From the NCBI GenBank assembly GCA_018343915.1, contig JABRWF010000001.1, forward strand, positions 4,092,001-4,156,000: DNA of 64,000 nucleotides, written 5' to 3'. Of the stretch, positions 44,336 through 58,363 are shown in pieces. The stretch is from Agroathelia rolfsii (Eukaryota; Basidiomycota; Agaricomycetes; Amylocorticiales; Amylocorticiaceae). The notes under the pieces were generated by a model, which was not told the DNA's origin, searched no databases, and saw nothing but the letters and a program-made list of their open reading frames with translations. Position 1 is the stretch's first letter, and each line of letters starts with the position of its first letter. Both the position numbers and the translations under genes were made by a program.

Positions 44336-44352
44336 GTAGAAGTAGAAAGTGG

Positions 44353-45472
44353 AACATTCGCTCGTCATTAGCAAATGGAAGCCTCAGATGGCTATCGAGG
44401 GTGAACCCGACAGTCTCAACTTGACCTATCCGGAGACGATACCTACCATCAAGAGCATCTGGGAGACGTTCTTGTCCTGGTTGGATCTCAAGAAGTTAGT
44501 ATCGGCGTGGATGAATACAAGAGCAGCCTTGCAAATGACTATATTTCGTTCATTGACGAGATGCCTGGCTTCTTGGCCGAGAGGGAGAAAAGCATGCGGA
44601 AACAGGGAACACGTGAGCCTAGCTCGACGCAGTCATCTCGAAGAATGTGACGATACAGCACTGGGCCTTCCCAGATGAGGATATTCTTGTCCAGCTGCTC
44701 GATGCTGGTTATCGTGTCATCAGCTCCGAGCAGGCCTTCTTCTATTTGGAAGGCAAGGTCCCGGAGGAATCTGGCTTCCCTCAAACATTGTCCCCCTCGC
44801 TGCTCTTTTCCGGCGCGCCAAACGGTGCAGGATGGGCGCCCAACATATTTTCCACCTCGGATGCGTCGAATAACACATCTCCCTTCTCATCTGGACTCAG
44901 AGGCACGATTTTTCCTCTGCAGAATGACTGGGGGCCCAATTTAAGCACGCAACTCGAGATCTACTACCGTGAGTTCGAGCAGGTCTACGGCACACTGAAC
45001 GCTAAAGCGCCTGGGAAAAATCTGAATTGGGTCGTGCAACCTGCTCATGGAAATTAAGCGTTTTCGTATCCCGTCGTGTCGGGGCTTCAGAAGACGGCTT
45101 ATGAGTCCGTTGGTCCGCCTTACACACTTTCCTTTATCATCCATCCCTCCGAAGCCTATAATCCTACAGAACTTACAGCGGAGGGGATTCGGCGATATAT
45201 CTTCAGAACCTTCTTCGCTAGGTCGATTTGCCCTCTTGGGGCTGTCTGAGTCTATTCCTATTGGAAAAGTTAAGGCGGTTAGCGTACACGCAACTCTTGA
45301 ATACACCTATGCAGTCGTCGGAAGGGAGACACTGTGGTGTACAGCAAGCCTGGACATTTGTGGGGATTATACCGCGCTTGCGAATATGTCGTTTGCAGCG
45401 CCGTCTCAGCTTGTTGGATCTGCTTCGTTTAGGGGCACATTGACCAATGTGACATTGAGGCTGGGGATATAA
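44353..45472 (+). pseudogene. GH20 beta-hexosaminidase, interrupted 3' part
   Basis: Resumes with HSLVISKWKPQMAIEGEPDS at 44,355, exactly the residues that follow VPEIDTPG in GH20 enzymes. Then come LNLTYPETIPTIKSIWETFL, a shifted frame with SIGVDEYKSSLANDYISF (normally GADEY, holding the catalytic Asp-Glu pair), NVTIQHWAFPDEDI, GYRVISSEQAFFYLEGKV, and LRGTIFPLQNDWGPNLSTQL. An internal deletion joins EIYYR to EFEQVYGTLN, removing the region expected to hold WAG. The end, SFRGTLTNVTLRLGI, has the family's usual C-terminus with a TAA at 45470-45472. At least two frameshifts are present. With 15,890-16,825 it makes up one GH20 gene. Confidence 0.88.
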
Positions 45473-45879
45473 GCGTTTAGAGGTGGTCTGAATGGCTGTC
45501 TCTGTGATGCATGATTAGATTGAATTCTTCTCGGGATTTGTTTTGATGGCAAGTATTAGAATGTCGGGCCATACTACTCCTGCTGGTCATGTATTGTATT
45601 TGGCGAGGAATATAGCAGTGTTATCAGCAATGTCCTGTAGATACATGTTGTGTAGGAACATTGAGAATGAAAATCGAGACTTGAAATTGAATAAAGCTTC
45701 CATCAAGCACAGCCCACGGGAGTTCCTTATGACGAGTTTGTCTTCGGGTGATTTCAAAAGTCGAGGAAGAAGCCATTATTGTGGCTGCAATTCGTGGCCG
45801 CGCCGGAGCAATACAACACTAGACACTAGACTAGACTGTGTCTTACTCTGTTGTGTATACTCGATATTGAAATTCGTAC
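45473..45879. other. Intergenic, promoter of the acetyl-CoA transporter
   Basis: No gene seen. It contains an ACACTAGACACTAGACTAGA stretch just before the transporter start. Confidence 0.45.
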
Positions 45880-48483
45880 ATGACCTCCAAGTCGCCGTCT
45901 TCCCAGCCAAGGCAGCGACACAAACCAGCTATTAATAATAACCACCATCAAGCCCCGACTGACCCGGCTGTACCAGGCTCACCCATGCCGCCACGAACGC
46001 TGGACACGACGCACGCCATGTCCTCGTCGCTGGATAACGTCCAACACATCAACCCGCGCACACCGAGAGCAGGCCGTTCGTTTGACTATGCATCTATAGA
46101 AGAGGATGAGGTGGAACTTACCCTCCTTGGGGGGGAGGAGCGCCGCCAAGCTTCGCTAGGGCTCGAAGAGGCCCGTGAGTCCAAGGAGGCCAAGCGCCCC
46201 CTGTCGGCACGAGACAAGAGAGCTATGGTGCTCCTATCCGTTCTTTGTATGTGTATTTCCTGTAATGGGTACTTTTGTCATGCCTGATGTGTGCACTGCG
46301 TCGTGAAGATCTGATACAAGGAGTTCCCGTAAGTATTATCATCGTCAAATATGACCACGTATGCATATAATGACGGCCACAACTTTTGATATCATAGATT
46401 GGTCTTGCTCTGGGTATGGTTTAATCATCATCTGAGGGTACAAAACCATCGTTTGCTAAACCCGCTGCATATTAGGCTCCGTTCCGTTCCTTTTGCGCGA
46501 ACATCTTTCTTATTCCCAGCTGGCCGTATTTGCACTGTCCAGCTATCCTTACTCTTTAAAACTTCTCTGGTCGCCCATTGTCGACGCAGTCTTCTTCAAG
46601 TCGATTGGACGTCGCAAATCATGGATTATTCCTATCCAGGCCATCATTGGTACATTGATGTTCTACATCTCGGTTAACGTGCAGAAGCTAATGGACAATG
46701 TATGCGATGGTTCTTTCTTTTCTTTGGCCCACTCGCTGACTTGCTTGGTAATCAGCCATCTGAGAATATCAATGAGCTCACGGTTGTCTTTACGTCTCTG
46801 GTTTTGTTCGCTGCTACTCAAGGTATGTCATCATGCCTTACTCAGCTCTCTCGCTTGCTGACGACATTCCCTTTAGATATTGCTGTTGATGGTAAAGATT
46901 CTATGTAATCCATCCCTTGGAATAACATTGCTCAGATATATCTTATCACAGGCTGGGCTCTTACTCTTCTATCCGAAGAAAACCTGTCCTACGCATCAAC
47001 ATGTCAGACGTTTGGTCTGAACACAGGCTACTTTGCTTCGTTTACCGTTTTCTTGGCTTTCAACAGCGAGGCATTTGCGTATGTATCATCCCCCGATTCT
47101 CGATATCTTAGATGACTGACCCTTCTCAGCGCAAGGTGGGGATTGCCAGTACTGACGCTTAGTGCATACCTGCAATTCTGGTGTGTCATATGCTACGCCG
47201 TCACTCTGTGGCTGCTTCTTTTCCAGACCGAGGTACGAGGCTGGTTCCTAACCTGGCCTCTGAACGTGCCTCAACTGATGCTTTTTACGATAGGAACCCG
47301 AAATTCTTACTGAGGCCGATACGAGTATCTTGGGTGTTTACAAGACGATTTGGCAGATTTGCAAGTTGCCTCGTGAGTCCTACCCTCCCTTTCCTTATTC
47401 AATCCAAATCATTCTAAAATGAATCCTTTCACCACTGTTGCAGACATTCAATCCCTTGTCATCATGCACTTTTTCGGCAAACTCGGCTTCCAGGCCAACG
47501 AAAACGTCACGCAGCTCAAGATGGTCGAAAAGGGTCTCGGACGCGAAGACCTCGCGATCGCGGTCCTGATCGACTTCCCCTTCCAGATGTTCGGCGCCTG
47601 GCTCGTGGCAGGGTGGGCGCGCGGCGACAGGCCGCTGCGGCCGTGGATCTGGGCGTTCTGGCCCCGGCTCGGTTTCTGCTTACTGTCGACGCTGGTGGTG
47701 TATTGGTTCCCGAGGCCACCGATCTCGATGGCCTTCTTTGTGTTTTTGGTCGTGCACACAGTGGCGCAGTCGATGACTAGGTGAGCTGTTTGTGATATTT
47801 AGTCGGGTCTTTTTAAAGTTTGAGTTTTTGTTCGCCAGCACGGTTCAATTCGTGGGCATTTCGGCGTTCCATACTAGGATCTCCGATCCGTTGATTGGTG
47901 GCACGTACATGACGGTATGGATGGACTTTGCCCCACCAACAGGAATTTTTTACTTATATTTCCAATAGCTTTTAAACACTTTCTCCAACCTTGGTGGTAC
48001 ATGGCCCAAGTACTTTGTCTTGAAGGGTTTGTAATATCCGAATATATCGAATGAGCGCACTCGCTTATTTCCCCCCAGGTGTCGACATGTTCACGGTGGC
48101 AACGTGCAATATTGAGAATGCAGGAACGACCCTAACAGTGCAAGGTAAGCTCAGCTTTCGTCATTACGCGTCATAACCTCATCAAGCGTTTTCATTTACG
48201 TATGTTTTTGCGTTCTGCAGCCGCCGAGTGCGTATCTGACCACGGCAAGGCAGCTTGCAAGCAGCTGGGCGGCGAATGCATCACGGAGACAGACGGATAT
48301 TACTATGTATCCGCGTTCTGTATGGCCTTTGGTGTATTTTTCTTGTTGTTCTATATCATCCCTACAGCAAGGCGGCTCCAAGGTTGGTCAATGATTTATT
48401 GATCTTGCATCATTTCTTGTACTGATCACTCCATAAATCTGGCAGCCCTTCCGATATCCAAATGGCGAGTTACGAATGCATAA
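45880..48483 (+). CDS. Acetyl-CoA transporter (SLC33A1/AT-1 family)
   Basis: Fifteen exons with 14 introns (46247-46308, 46329-46397, 46414-46475, 46700-46755, 46823-46876, 46892-46951, 47079-47129, 47233-47293, 47373-47443, 47781-47838, 47915-47968, 48027-48078, 48145-48220, 48383-48445) give 584 residues with all phases consistent. About 120 polar residues precede the first membrane helix (RAMVLLSVLYLIQGVPIGLA). Family blocks follow: SYPYSLKLLWSPIVD, GRRKSWIIPIQ, ATQDIAVDGWALTLL, GLNTGYFASFTVFLAFNS, FGKLGFQANENVTQLKMVEK, STVQFVGISAFHTRISDPLI, GGTYMTLLNTFSNLGGTWPK. These are diagnostic of the MFS-like acetyl-CoA transporters of the ER membrane, which supply acetyl-CoA for lumenal acetylation. 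Several exons are only 15-20 nt long. Confidence 0.95.
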
Positions 48484-48777
48484 AATATACTTATTATGAT
48501 AGTTTTTGTACTGGTGAAATGGCAATAACAATCAATATCCGTTAGCTGTGAGGGATGTAAGCTGATGATGACGATGTCTCGGCGGCGGTGGCGGGATGGC
48601 AGCGAAAAAACGTGCGGTTCTCTGGAGTCGATGGGCGATTTGCAGCTGAGCCAACTTGAACTCGTATCCTTACTACGACGCTCTCATACACTCGGTGTAT
48701 TCTGTATTCTCTCTATCGACATATCTCGCTCTCTCGAGTCCCTTTTTGAGACCCACAGACGAACAACAAGCACAACC
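48484..48777. promoter_or_regulatory. Short intergenic region upstream of the GYF gene
   Basis: 294 bases between the transporter stop and the GYF-gene ATG, with no TATA box I can identify. It contains a GGCGGCGGTGGCGGG-type G-rich stretch near 48,581. Confidence 0.3.
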
Positions 48778-51580
48778 ATGTCCGCGACTATGCAATTCGG
48801 CCCTGAATGGATGCGCACCAAGCCGCAAAATTCTCCTCGCAGCGGTGCAACACAGGCCCCGCCCTCGCCGCCCCCACCGCTGAGCAACTCCTCATCCCTC
48901 TCGGGGGCTGCCACGACCCGCGGCGCTGACGAGGCTAACCCGTTCCGGTACTCCAAGGAGGACTTGCTGCGGATCTACAAAGAAGGCGGTGGGGGCAAAG
49001 GCCATCCCATCGCGCCCGACGTCGAGAAGTGGCCAGAGGTCGTGCGTGAGACAGAGGCGGAGCCCATAAGCCTGCGCGAGATCACGAATGAGGAGAAAAA
49101 GGTGAGCAATCCATTCCCCTGCCTTTGCTTTCGCTTTGTTGGCCTCCCTCTTTTGTGGTACGGTTTGAGGGCTTAGCTCTAGGCATGATGTCTTTCATCT
49201 TTTTTATTTTTATTTTTATTTTTATTCCTGGGTGGGATCGCCAACGTCTTTTTTTATATGTGATTGGGTATACAGCTGTTTGCAGATTCACTCAACTCGA
49301 CCATTCGCCGTCGTCAATCGACCGACGTGATGTCGTCGCCCTTGGGAGCTGCGAGCGGGGAACGGCCACGCTTTAGTCAGACAAACTCTGCTACAGGTAA
49401 CCGATTCGGGGGACTCGTTGGGCGGCGCAGGGATGGCGCAGGTGCGTCCTCTTTCATTTCAGAAGCGCCACGCGATAGAAAGAAAGAAAAAAGTAATAAT
49501 ATCGGATTCGTGGGCTCTTGCAGAACCTTTAACGATACCTCGACGGCTCTCCCAATCTGGGCAAGCACCTCTAGGCTCACCTCGTGAAGCTGCCTTGCCA
49601 TCCCCTCGTCTCCGTGGCCCTACCACGCCTACGTTTGATGGTATCCTGAGTGGGGTCGATCCTCGTCTTGCCAAGCGCAAATTGTCCAGCGCAGCCAGAG
49701 GCGACCTATCTGCCACCGATCATCTCAACGACCGCAAAAACCCAGATATAAAAGAAGACGTCGAGCTGTCTTCCGACAACCCTCCCGCCGAACAGTCCGG
49801 CACTCAGAACCAGACAGCAAACGGCACCTCGGATACCTCTCACGACCCAACTCATCATCATCATCAGAACGGCCATCCAGCGCAAGCTCCTGCCCAAGGG
49901 CCTAATCTCATCGCGCAAGGTCTTTCAAACATGTCGATCTCTGATCAGGCTAATGGCCATCCTCCAAATCCTGATTTATCGACTTCTGCTACTCCCCCGA
50001 TTATCACTGATCTGGCGGCCGTGGAATGGTCCTATCTCGACCCACAAGGTCAAGTGCAGGGTGCGTTCGATTACCTTACAAAAAAAATTATCATCTCATA
50101 ATAAATAATTTTTCTTTCGATGTGTACAGGCCCCTTCCGCGCCGATGTCATGCAAAAGTGGTTCGATGACGGCTACTTCGCTCCCGAACTTCTCATGCGT
50201 CGCACGCATCTGGACGTGGAATGGACACCCGTCGGCGAACTGTGCAGACTGGCGGGTTACGAGAAGGTATTCTTGAGCCCGCCCCGTCCGCCCGTGGGCC
50301 CACCCGGTATCTCCCGTCGGCCAGACCTGCCTGCTCAAGATCCAACAACGGCGACAACAACAGCAAAAGGGTTCGCATCTTCTTCTTCACCTTACCAGCC
50401 AATTCCTACTCGTCTCCGAACGACTGCGTTGGATAATTTCCCCAGCACGGGCTCTAACCCCTCCGACTCCCCTGCGTCTTCGTTCGGGGCGGGGCGGTTT
50501 GGCAATGGGTCGCCTGATCCTGCTGCTTTTGGCGGTAGGGCGGGCATATCTGCTGTCGCTGCTGCTGCTGCTGTACATGAGCAGGGTTCACCGTTTGGCA
50601 ACAGGAGAGGTCCGTTCCCTGGTGCCGACCAGTCGAGAATAGCGCGCACGCCTTCCTATGGTAATATCGCTCCCGGACGGACGAACACCTTTGGCGAAGG
50701 AGGCTACCGCGCGGACGAGGCGTACCTGCCTGATGCCTCGGCTTGGCCCACATCGGCCGGGCAGTATTCGAACTTCAACTCGCCCGTAATATCGCACCAG
50801 TCCGCGTTCGGCACGCGCAGCATTCATGAGTCGCCGATGCTCCAGCATGCGGCGGCGCATGTGTACCCCCAAAATGACTTTGCTGCGTTGAATGCTGGGC
50901 TTTCGAGGGTTAGTTTGGATCGTGGTGGGAGTATGGGTGCGGATGGATTTGGCTTGGGAATTAACGGTGGTGGGCCTGGTGGTGGGCAGGCAGCCTTTAT
51001 GGGGTCCCCTGCTCTCGCGTACGCGCAACATCAGCAACAGGTTGGGCCTGGGGGTCCTATGACGAACATCGCACATTCACCGTTGGTGACACAGGCCCAG
51101 TCTGCAACGCCATACCATCATCAGCCCACGTCGTCGGCCACTCAGTCACCATGGGACATATCCCCGCCTATACAGGGCCTCCGTCGTCCGGGACCGTTCG
51201 AGCAGCACCTGCACCCAACGGCATCTAATGTGTTCGTCACTGCACCGCTCGCTCCTGAGCCGGAAAGTAGCAATGCCTGGGGTAGCACAGTGGGTGTTGG
51301 ATCTGCATCTCTTGGCCAGAGCGAGACTCAGAGCCAGAAGGAGCAGTCTTCTTGGTTCAAGTCGTCAGAGGGGGTTATTGACGAGCGCTGGAAGCCCGCG
51401 TCTGGTCGCCATGAGCTGACGGTGAGCAACTTGGGTGAACATAATCAACAGTTCCAGCAACAGCAACAAGAACAGCCATCAGTCCAACAACAAGAGTCTG
51501 TTCATGCTCCGGATGTTGCTGCTACTACTCCCTCGCCACAAGAGTCCGCGAAGCCTGGGCCGGTTGTAGCAGAACCGGCG

Positions 51581-51621
<41 letters not shown>

Positions 51622-53139
51622 AGCGCCATCTTCAACAGGCGGTAAGAAGAAAAAGAACTCGACGCAACAGCCTGCTGCTGAGACGCCTGCTGCATCTGCT
51701 ATCACTACTACTGCTGCGCCGTCATCTACTCCCACAACAAAGGAGACTACTTCGCCCTCTGCACCTGCTCCGACACAAGCACAAGTACCAACACCTGCTG
51801 CTGCCCCTGCTGCCAAGTCCCCATGGGGTATCGATGACGAGAACAAGAAGGCCAAGACCGCCGCGCCTACACCTGGTCTGCGTGAGATCCAAGAGGCCGA
51901 GACGAAGAAAAAGGCGGAGCGTGAACGTTTGGCGCGCGCTGCTACTGCCACTGCATCATCACCTACTGCCGCCTCTAACAATAACACCGGCAGCGACGAA
52001 GCGACAGGATCGTTCACATGGGGTCTGCCCACGTCCCAGACGGTATCACGCGCGGCGAACGGTGTGAAGGAGGGCTCTGGACCGACGTCGGCTGCTGGTG
52101 CCGTTGCTGGCTCCGGTGCTAACGTCGGGAGTGCCGGTGGTGCGTCTGGTCCTGCAGCGTCTGCGCCCGCGGCTGTGTGGGGTGCTGTTGGTGGAGCCGC
52201 GGCAGGAGCAAAGAAGACGATGAAGGAGATTCAGGAGGAGGAGGAGAGGCAGAAGAAGTTGGCGGCTAAGGAGAGTATGGCAGCTGCTGCTGCTCGAAGG
52301 GCGTATGCTGAGACTACCAGTGCCGCCAAGGTAAGAAAGGAAAAACAGCTTTTGTCTCGTAATGCATATGCTAATATTTCTTTTTTGTTTTATGAAAAAG
52401 TCGGCTGCTCCTGCTGCACCTGGTAACGCCTGGCACACCGTCGGTGCTAATGGCAAGACTGCAGCAATGATGCCTCTTACAGCTGCTAGGCCTGCTACCG
52501 CCGCTGGTGTTGCAGCCGCCGCTTCCCCAGCGCCGGTTAGTCCTGCTGGTGCTGCTGCTCCCGTAGCTTCTACCGCGGCTCGTGTTGTTGCAAACAATAC
52601 TGGCGCTCTTCGTCCTACCACTGCGGCTGCTGTTGCTGCTGCAACCCGTCCGGTTGGTAACTCGCGAGCAGAGGATTTCCCCGTTGCTCCCTCGCAAGAA
52701 TTTATCAAGTGGCTCACTGAGTCTTTGAAGGGTCTCAGCAATGGCGTCAAGCGTACGTGCTATTCTTTTCTACATTGTTTTGATTTCGGTTGGTACTCAT
52801 TTTCATGGTTATATAGTCGAAGAAATTGCATCTATGCTTCTCTCTTTCCCCTTGGACCCCGACGCGTCGACGACGGAGATCATCTCAGAGATTATCTACG
52901 CCAACAGCACCACGCTCGACGGACGCCGGTTCGCGGCTGAGTTCATCAGCAAGCGTAAGCAGGACGCGGCCTCGCGTACCAAGAACGGCGGTAGTGTTGG
53001 CAGCATCAACGGCAGTGCGGCACCGGCGAAGGCGATCTCTATCGCGGATATCGTCAAGACGCAACCGAAGAGCAAGGAGCCTGAGTGGGGCGGATTCAAG
53101 GTGCATGTGAATAAGAAGAAGAAGGGTGGACGTGCGTAA
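48778..53139 (+). CDS. GYF-domain protein (SMY2/GIGYF-like)
   Basis: Six exons: 48778-49101, 49276-49441, 49524-50060, 50130-52330, 52401-52752, 52817-53139; 1,300 residues. The first intron (174 nt) is long for this genome and contains TTTTTA repeats. The N-terminus has NPFRYSKEDLLRIYKEGG. The GYF domain is at about residues 328-385: WSYLDPQGQVQGPFRADVMQ followed by WFDDGYFAPELLMRR, with the Trp, GPF and GYF signature that binds proline-rich PPG motifs. A long Ala/Pro/Gln-rich region has a (PA)n run and a (Q)n region. A Lys/Glu helix occurs at KKTMKEIQEEEERQKKLA. The C-terminal domain reads FIKWLTESLKGLSNGVK, SMLLSFPLDPDASTTEIISE. Relatives act in mRNA and translation control and in ER-Golgi trafficking suppression in yeast. 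Confidence 0.92.
49201..49226. repeat. (TTTTTA)n repeat in GYF intron 1
   Basis: Four tandem TTTTTA units within the long first intron. Confidence 0.8.
51581..51621 (+). repeat. (GCTCCT)n hexanucleotide coding repeat
   Basis: About seven GCTCCT units encode an alternating Ala-Pro tract in the GYF protein; likely length-variable between strains. Confidence 0.85.
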
Positions 53140-53507
53140 AGTGAAAGGAGGATAAGTGGTTTGTGATAAAGGACGAACGGGTATGCGGGTGATGTTTTGT
53201 CACCTTGCGTTGCCTGCTCAATCAAGTCTTGTAATAATTTTTCATCGACGTTTTAAACTACAATCTATATTCATATATTCTTGTTGTATTTTGCTGCAAT
53301 TAGCTCATGCATGTCTATTTAGCAAGGCGATAACTGTAAGCTGTGTAAATGCGACAAGTGTTGTTGCCTTTCTTGGGACCTTGGCTCTTGACTTGTGGCT
53401 TGAACTGCAAATTCCAATCTAATCTTATCTCTTCAGTCTCCGTCTGCGATCAACTTTTATTAATCGTAAAATTCTTTTCCTTCAAATTTCTCGAGTACTA
53501 CCCAGCA

Positions 53508-54173
53508 ATGGCTTCCGCATCCCCTCAACGCATCGCCGTACTCATCTCCGGCTCTGGGACAAACCTCCAAGCGTTGATTGATGCCCAGGGTACACCACGC
53601 CTGCCCAACGCGCAAATCGTGCTTGTCCTTTCCAATCGCAAAGCTGCCTATGGCCTCACGCGAGCTCAATCAGCTACCCCGCCCATCCCAACAGCTTACC
53701 TTGCATTACAACCCTATCTAAAATCACACCCCGGCAAGACAAGGGCAGACTACGACGCCGAGGTGTCCCAGATCGTGCTCGATGCGCGCCCGGACTTGGT
53801 CGTCCTCGCAGGCTGGATGCATGTCTTTAGCGAGGGGTTCTTGGATCGTGTTCGTAGGGAGGATGGGAGCGACATCCCCGTGATTAACCTGCATCCTGCG
53901 CTTCCGGGTGCATTTGATGGTGCAAATGCGATCGAGAGGGCGTTCGAGGCGTTCCAAAAGGGTGAGGTGGATAAGGCTGGGGCGATGGTTCACCGTGTGG
54001 TCAAGGAAGTCGATCGTGGCGAGCCGATTATTGTGAGGGAGGTGGAGATTCAGAAAGGGGAACCATTGGAGGACTTCGAGAAGAGGCTGCATGGGGTCGA
54101 GTGGGAGATCATCGTCGAGGCGACGAGAAAAGTGTTGGAGGAAGGCCAGCAGTCGTCATCGTCATCATCATAG
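53508..54173 (+). CDS. ADE8: Phosphoribosylglycinamide formyltransferase (GART)
   Basis: A single exon of 221 residues. It contains the ligand loop ISGSGTNLQALID (G15 onward), NRKAAYGL, LVVLAGWMHVFS, the catalytic Asn and His in INLHPALPG (N127, H129), and the Asp in VDRGEPI (D169); these match the Asn/His/Asp set of monofunctional GAR transformylases. It transfers formyl from 10-formyl-THF to GAR in step 3 of purine synthesis. The length fits the yeast Ade8 class. I chose the ATG at 53508, which starts the conserved strand RIAVLISGSG 7 residues later; an in-frame ATG at 53349 would add 53 non-conserved residues. The Ser run at the end is short and unremarkable. Confidence 0.96.
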   Translation: MASASPQRIAVLISGSGTNLQALIDAQGTPRLPNAQIVLVLSNRKAAYGLTRAQSATPPIPTAYLALQPYLKSHPGKTRADYDAEVSQIVLDARPDLVVLAGWMHVFSEGFLDRVRREDGSDIPVINLHPALPGAFDGANAIERAFEAFQKGEVDKAGAMVHRVVKEVDRGEPIIVREVEIQKGEPLEDFEKRLHGVEWEIIVEATRKVLEEGQQSSSSSS

Positions 54174-54309
54174 TCAAGAAGGTATGTGCCTAGCACAACA
54201 CGAGGCCTTTTCATTACAAGAAATGAGGACAAGAAACTGATACAGAATAATTTAGATAGAATAAAAAAAGGAAAGGAAAAACTGTAGTGAAAAAAGTCAT
54301 TCGGCACGA

Positions 54310-56587
<2,278 letters not shown>

Positions 56588-56864
56588 GAGAGGCTGTCTG
56601 GGGACGCGGGCGTTGGATGGCTTGATGCGGTGGTGGCGGACGTGTTGGATTGAAGAGTTTTCAACTTCTTAGCAAGTCAGTTGCACTAGGTAACAAGGTG
56701 CCTAATCACGCTACAAGAATTTACCCACTGTTTGTTTCGTTATAAGGCGTAGTTATCGATCTTGTCGTATTATCAATAATAACTACCTATTCGTACATAC
56801 ATCACGTAGAAATATCGAATGGCTTGACTGCTTCGTTTTTTTTTCACCCAAAGACTGGATGTAT

Positions 56865-57871
56865 TTAACATTGCAACAAACGACTGAACCTCGCCGTTAG
56901 AGCTGTCATTTGTGCCTCGACTTGCTCGTACTTGGCAAATCCGCAACTTTCACTCTCAACATGCTGCACAAAGCCAGATGCCAACTTGAAATGAGTGTCG
57001 CACTTTGGGCATTTGAACTCGTCTCGATCATGGGCTGGCGAATTCAAATGCTGATTCAGCGATCGAGGGCTGCGGAACGAGGCATGGCAAATTAAGCATT
57101 CATGACTAGATCCATTGAGAGTTTCGGGGCCAGTGTAATATTGGATCAGACGACTGCTGATGTATTGATTACTGCCACCTTCGATGCGATGGTCGAGAGA
57201 AATGGCAGGAGCTACGGATTGGACAGCTCGTGTGACGGCATGACGATCGATATTTGCATGGCATGTACCGGATTCTATGTGCTGTACAATAGCCGACGGG
57301 AGACTGAATGCTTTACTGCATAACGGGCACAATAGGTCTCGGGGCAGGTGTGCCTTGGATGCCCAATGCTGTAGTTTGATTTTTTTTTTTTTTTTTTTTT
57401 CAATATATGTCATCGATATAGGTAGACAGTACAAACCTGTTCACGAGCTTGACGTGTTCCGAATGCTTTGAAGCATACAAAGCAAATATTGTGCATCGGC
57501 CCAGCAAGGTGCATATACAACGCGTATACGTCACCGAACGATATACGACATGCTAGACAGCATGCTACATCCAAGAACAGTCAGTTGCCTGAGGTCGTAG
57601 ATACAAATCGTACGAACGGAGTTCTGACAATCCCGTGTTCATGACATTGTGTTTGGGCGAGGCGAGATGGTGCTAGCCGTGATATGCCGTTATGATGATC
57701 GTGACGGACGGTATGGCAAGGAGCACGTACCCAAGAGAGAGCGAAAGAATCGGAAAACAAGAGGTTGCATGTTGCGCAGTAAGGGTGATTATCCGCTGTC
57801 TTCCAATGCCTCTTCTTTTGGTTATGACTCGCAAAAGTATTATAGCATAATGGACATGAAGTTTCCGACAT
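56865..57871 (-). CDS. C2H2 zinc-finger protein
   Basis: The minus strand begins MSETSCPLCYNTFASHNQKK at 57871, with H-W-K at the end of the first finger, then CATCNLLFSDSFALSW. A middle exon reads CLACRISFGDVYALYMHLAG, then CFVCFKAFGTRQAREQ, ending at a GTTTGT donor (57436). The intron 57369-57436 contains a 20-22 base homopolymer run. The last exon (57368-56865) has CPLCSKAFSLPSAIVQHIES, CLICHASFRSPRSLNQHLNS and CPKCDTHFKLASGFVQHVES. The border between the first and second exons (about 57,735 to 57,570) is not certain. The finger spacing, with long CxxC-x12-H-x(3-6)-H/C and no TGEKP linkers, suggests RNA- or protein-binding fingers of a fungal family, not a classic DNA-binding factor. Function unknown. 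Confidence 0.75.
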
Positions 57872-57896
57872 AGTGATAACAGTGTAAGAGAAATCA

Positions 57897-58226
57897 TTAT
57901 GGGACAGAAGCGAAACTTATATACGCTCTTGAGTGCTTCGAACCTATGACGTGAGCATAATTATAGGCCAAACAAGGATCTTCGTCTTTTGCATTAGGAA
58001 AGAGATGGGCCTCTTTTTTGCAGTTAATACATAAGCAGGGGCGAAGCGTGTCGCCAAAGTCGTCACAAGACCTGTATTCAGTGGAATGAATGCATTCAAC
58101 ATTAGTGAAGCACTGCCAACAGACGATAGGACACCCAATGGAAGGCTTCAGAACCGAGATAAGATAGTGAATCAGAGTGGTCATGTGCATCATGCATGAA
58201 AAGCATAAACATAAATAAAAAGGCAT
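57897..58226 (-). other. Cys-rich open frame in the divergent promoter
   Basis: A 109-codon minus-strand frame with CWQCFTNVECIH and CLCINCKKEAH, suggestive of a degenerate zinc-binding module. It lies between the C2H2 gene (-) and MFAP1 (+), 26 bases upstream of the C2H2 start. It might be an upstream exon or a decayed duplicate of a finger, or chance. The region must also hold the promoters of both neighbours. Confidence 0.2.
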
Positions 58227-58363
58227 AGGAAGGAGCCTAAGAAGATCTCAACGTTGCGGCCTCGATGAACAATAAAATTCGCTCTAGTTATAATAGACGA
58301 CTGGCCCGCGATGGTTGCGTTCAAGAAGGCAAGTAATGGTCGGAGTTTGAATACCTGCAAGTC

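Larger units (their letters stand above)
29971..44352. repeat. Tandem unit B (14.4 kb)
   Basis: Second head-to-tail copy of the unit, from the internal junction in CYC8 to the point where GH20 coding sequence resumes. It is longer than unit A because it carries the SNF2-type fragment and more of Ku80. The right edge reads GTAGAAAGTGG|AACATTCGCTC, where CATTCGCTC is GH20. TGG stands at both outer edges (16823-16825 and 44350-44352). Confidence 0.8.

Noticed and set aside
16826..44352. Helitron or Starship identity for the inserted unit
   Set aside because: No Rep/helicase or tyrosine-recombinase captain frame is visible, and the edges lack a convincing CTRR hairpin end or A/T target. I kept the neutral description of a tandem insertion.
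53349..53507. Upstream ATG extending ADE8 by 53 residues
   Set aside because: The added residues are not conserved-looking, and the ATG at 53,508 begins right before the first core strand of the enzyme.
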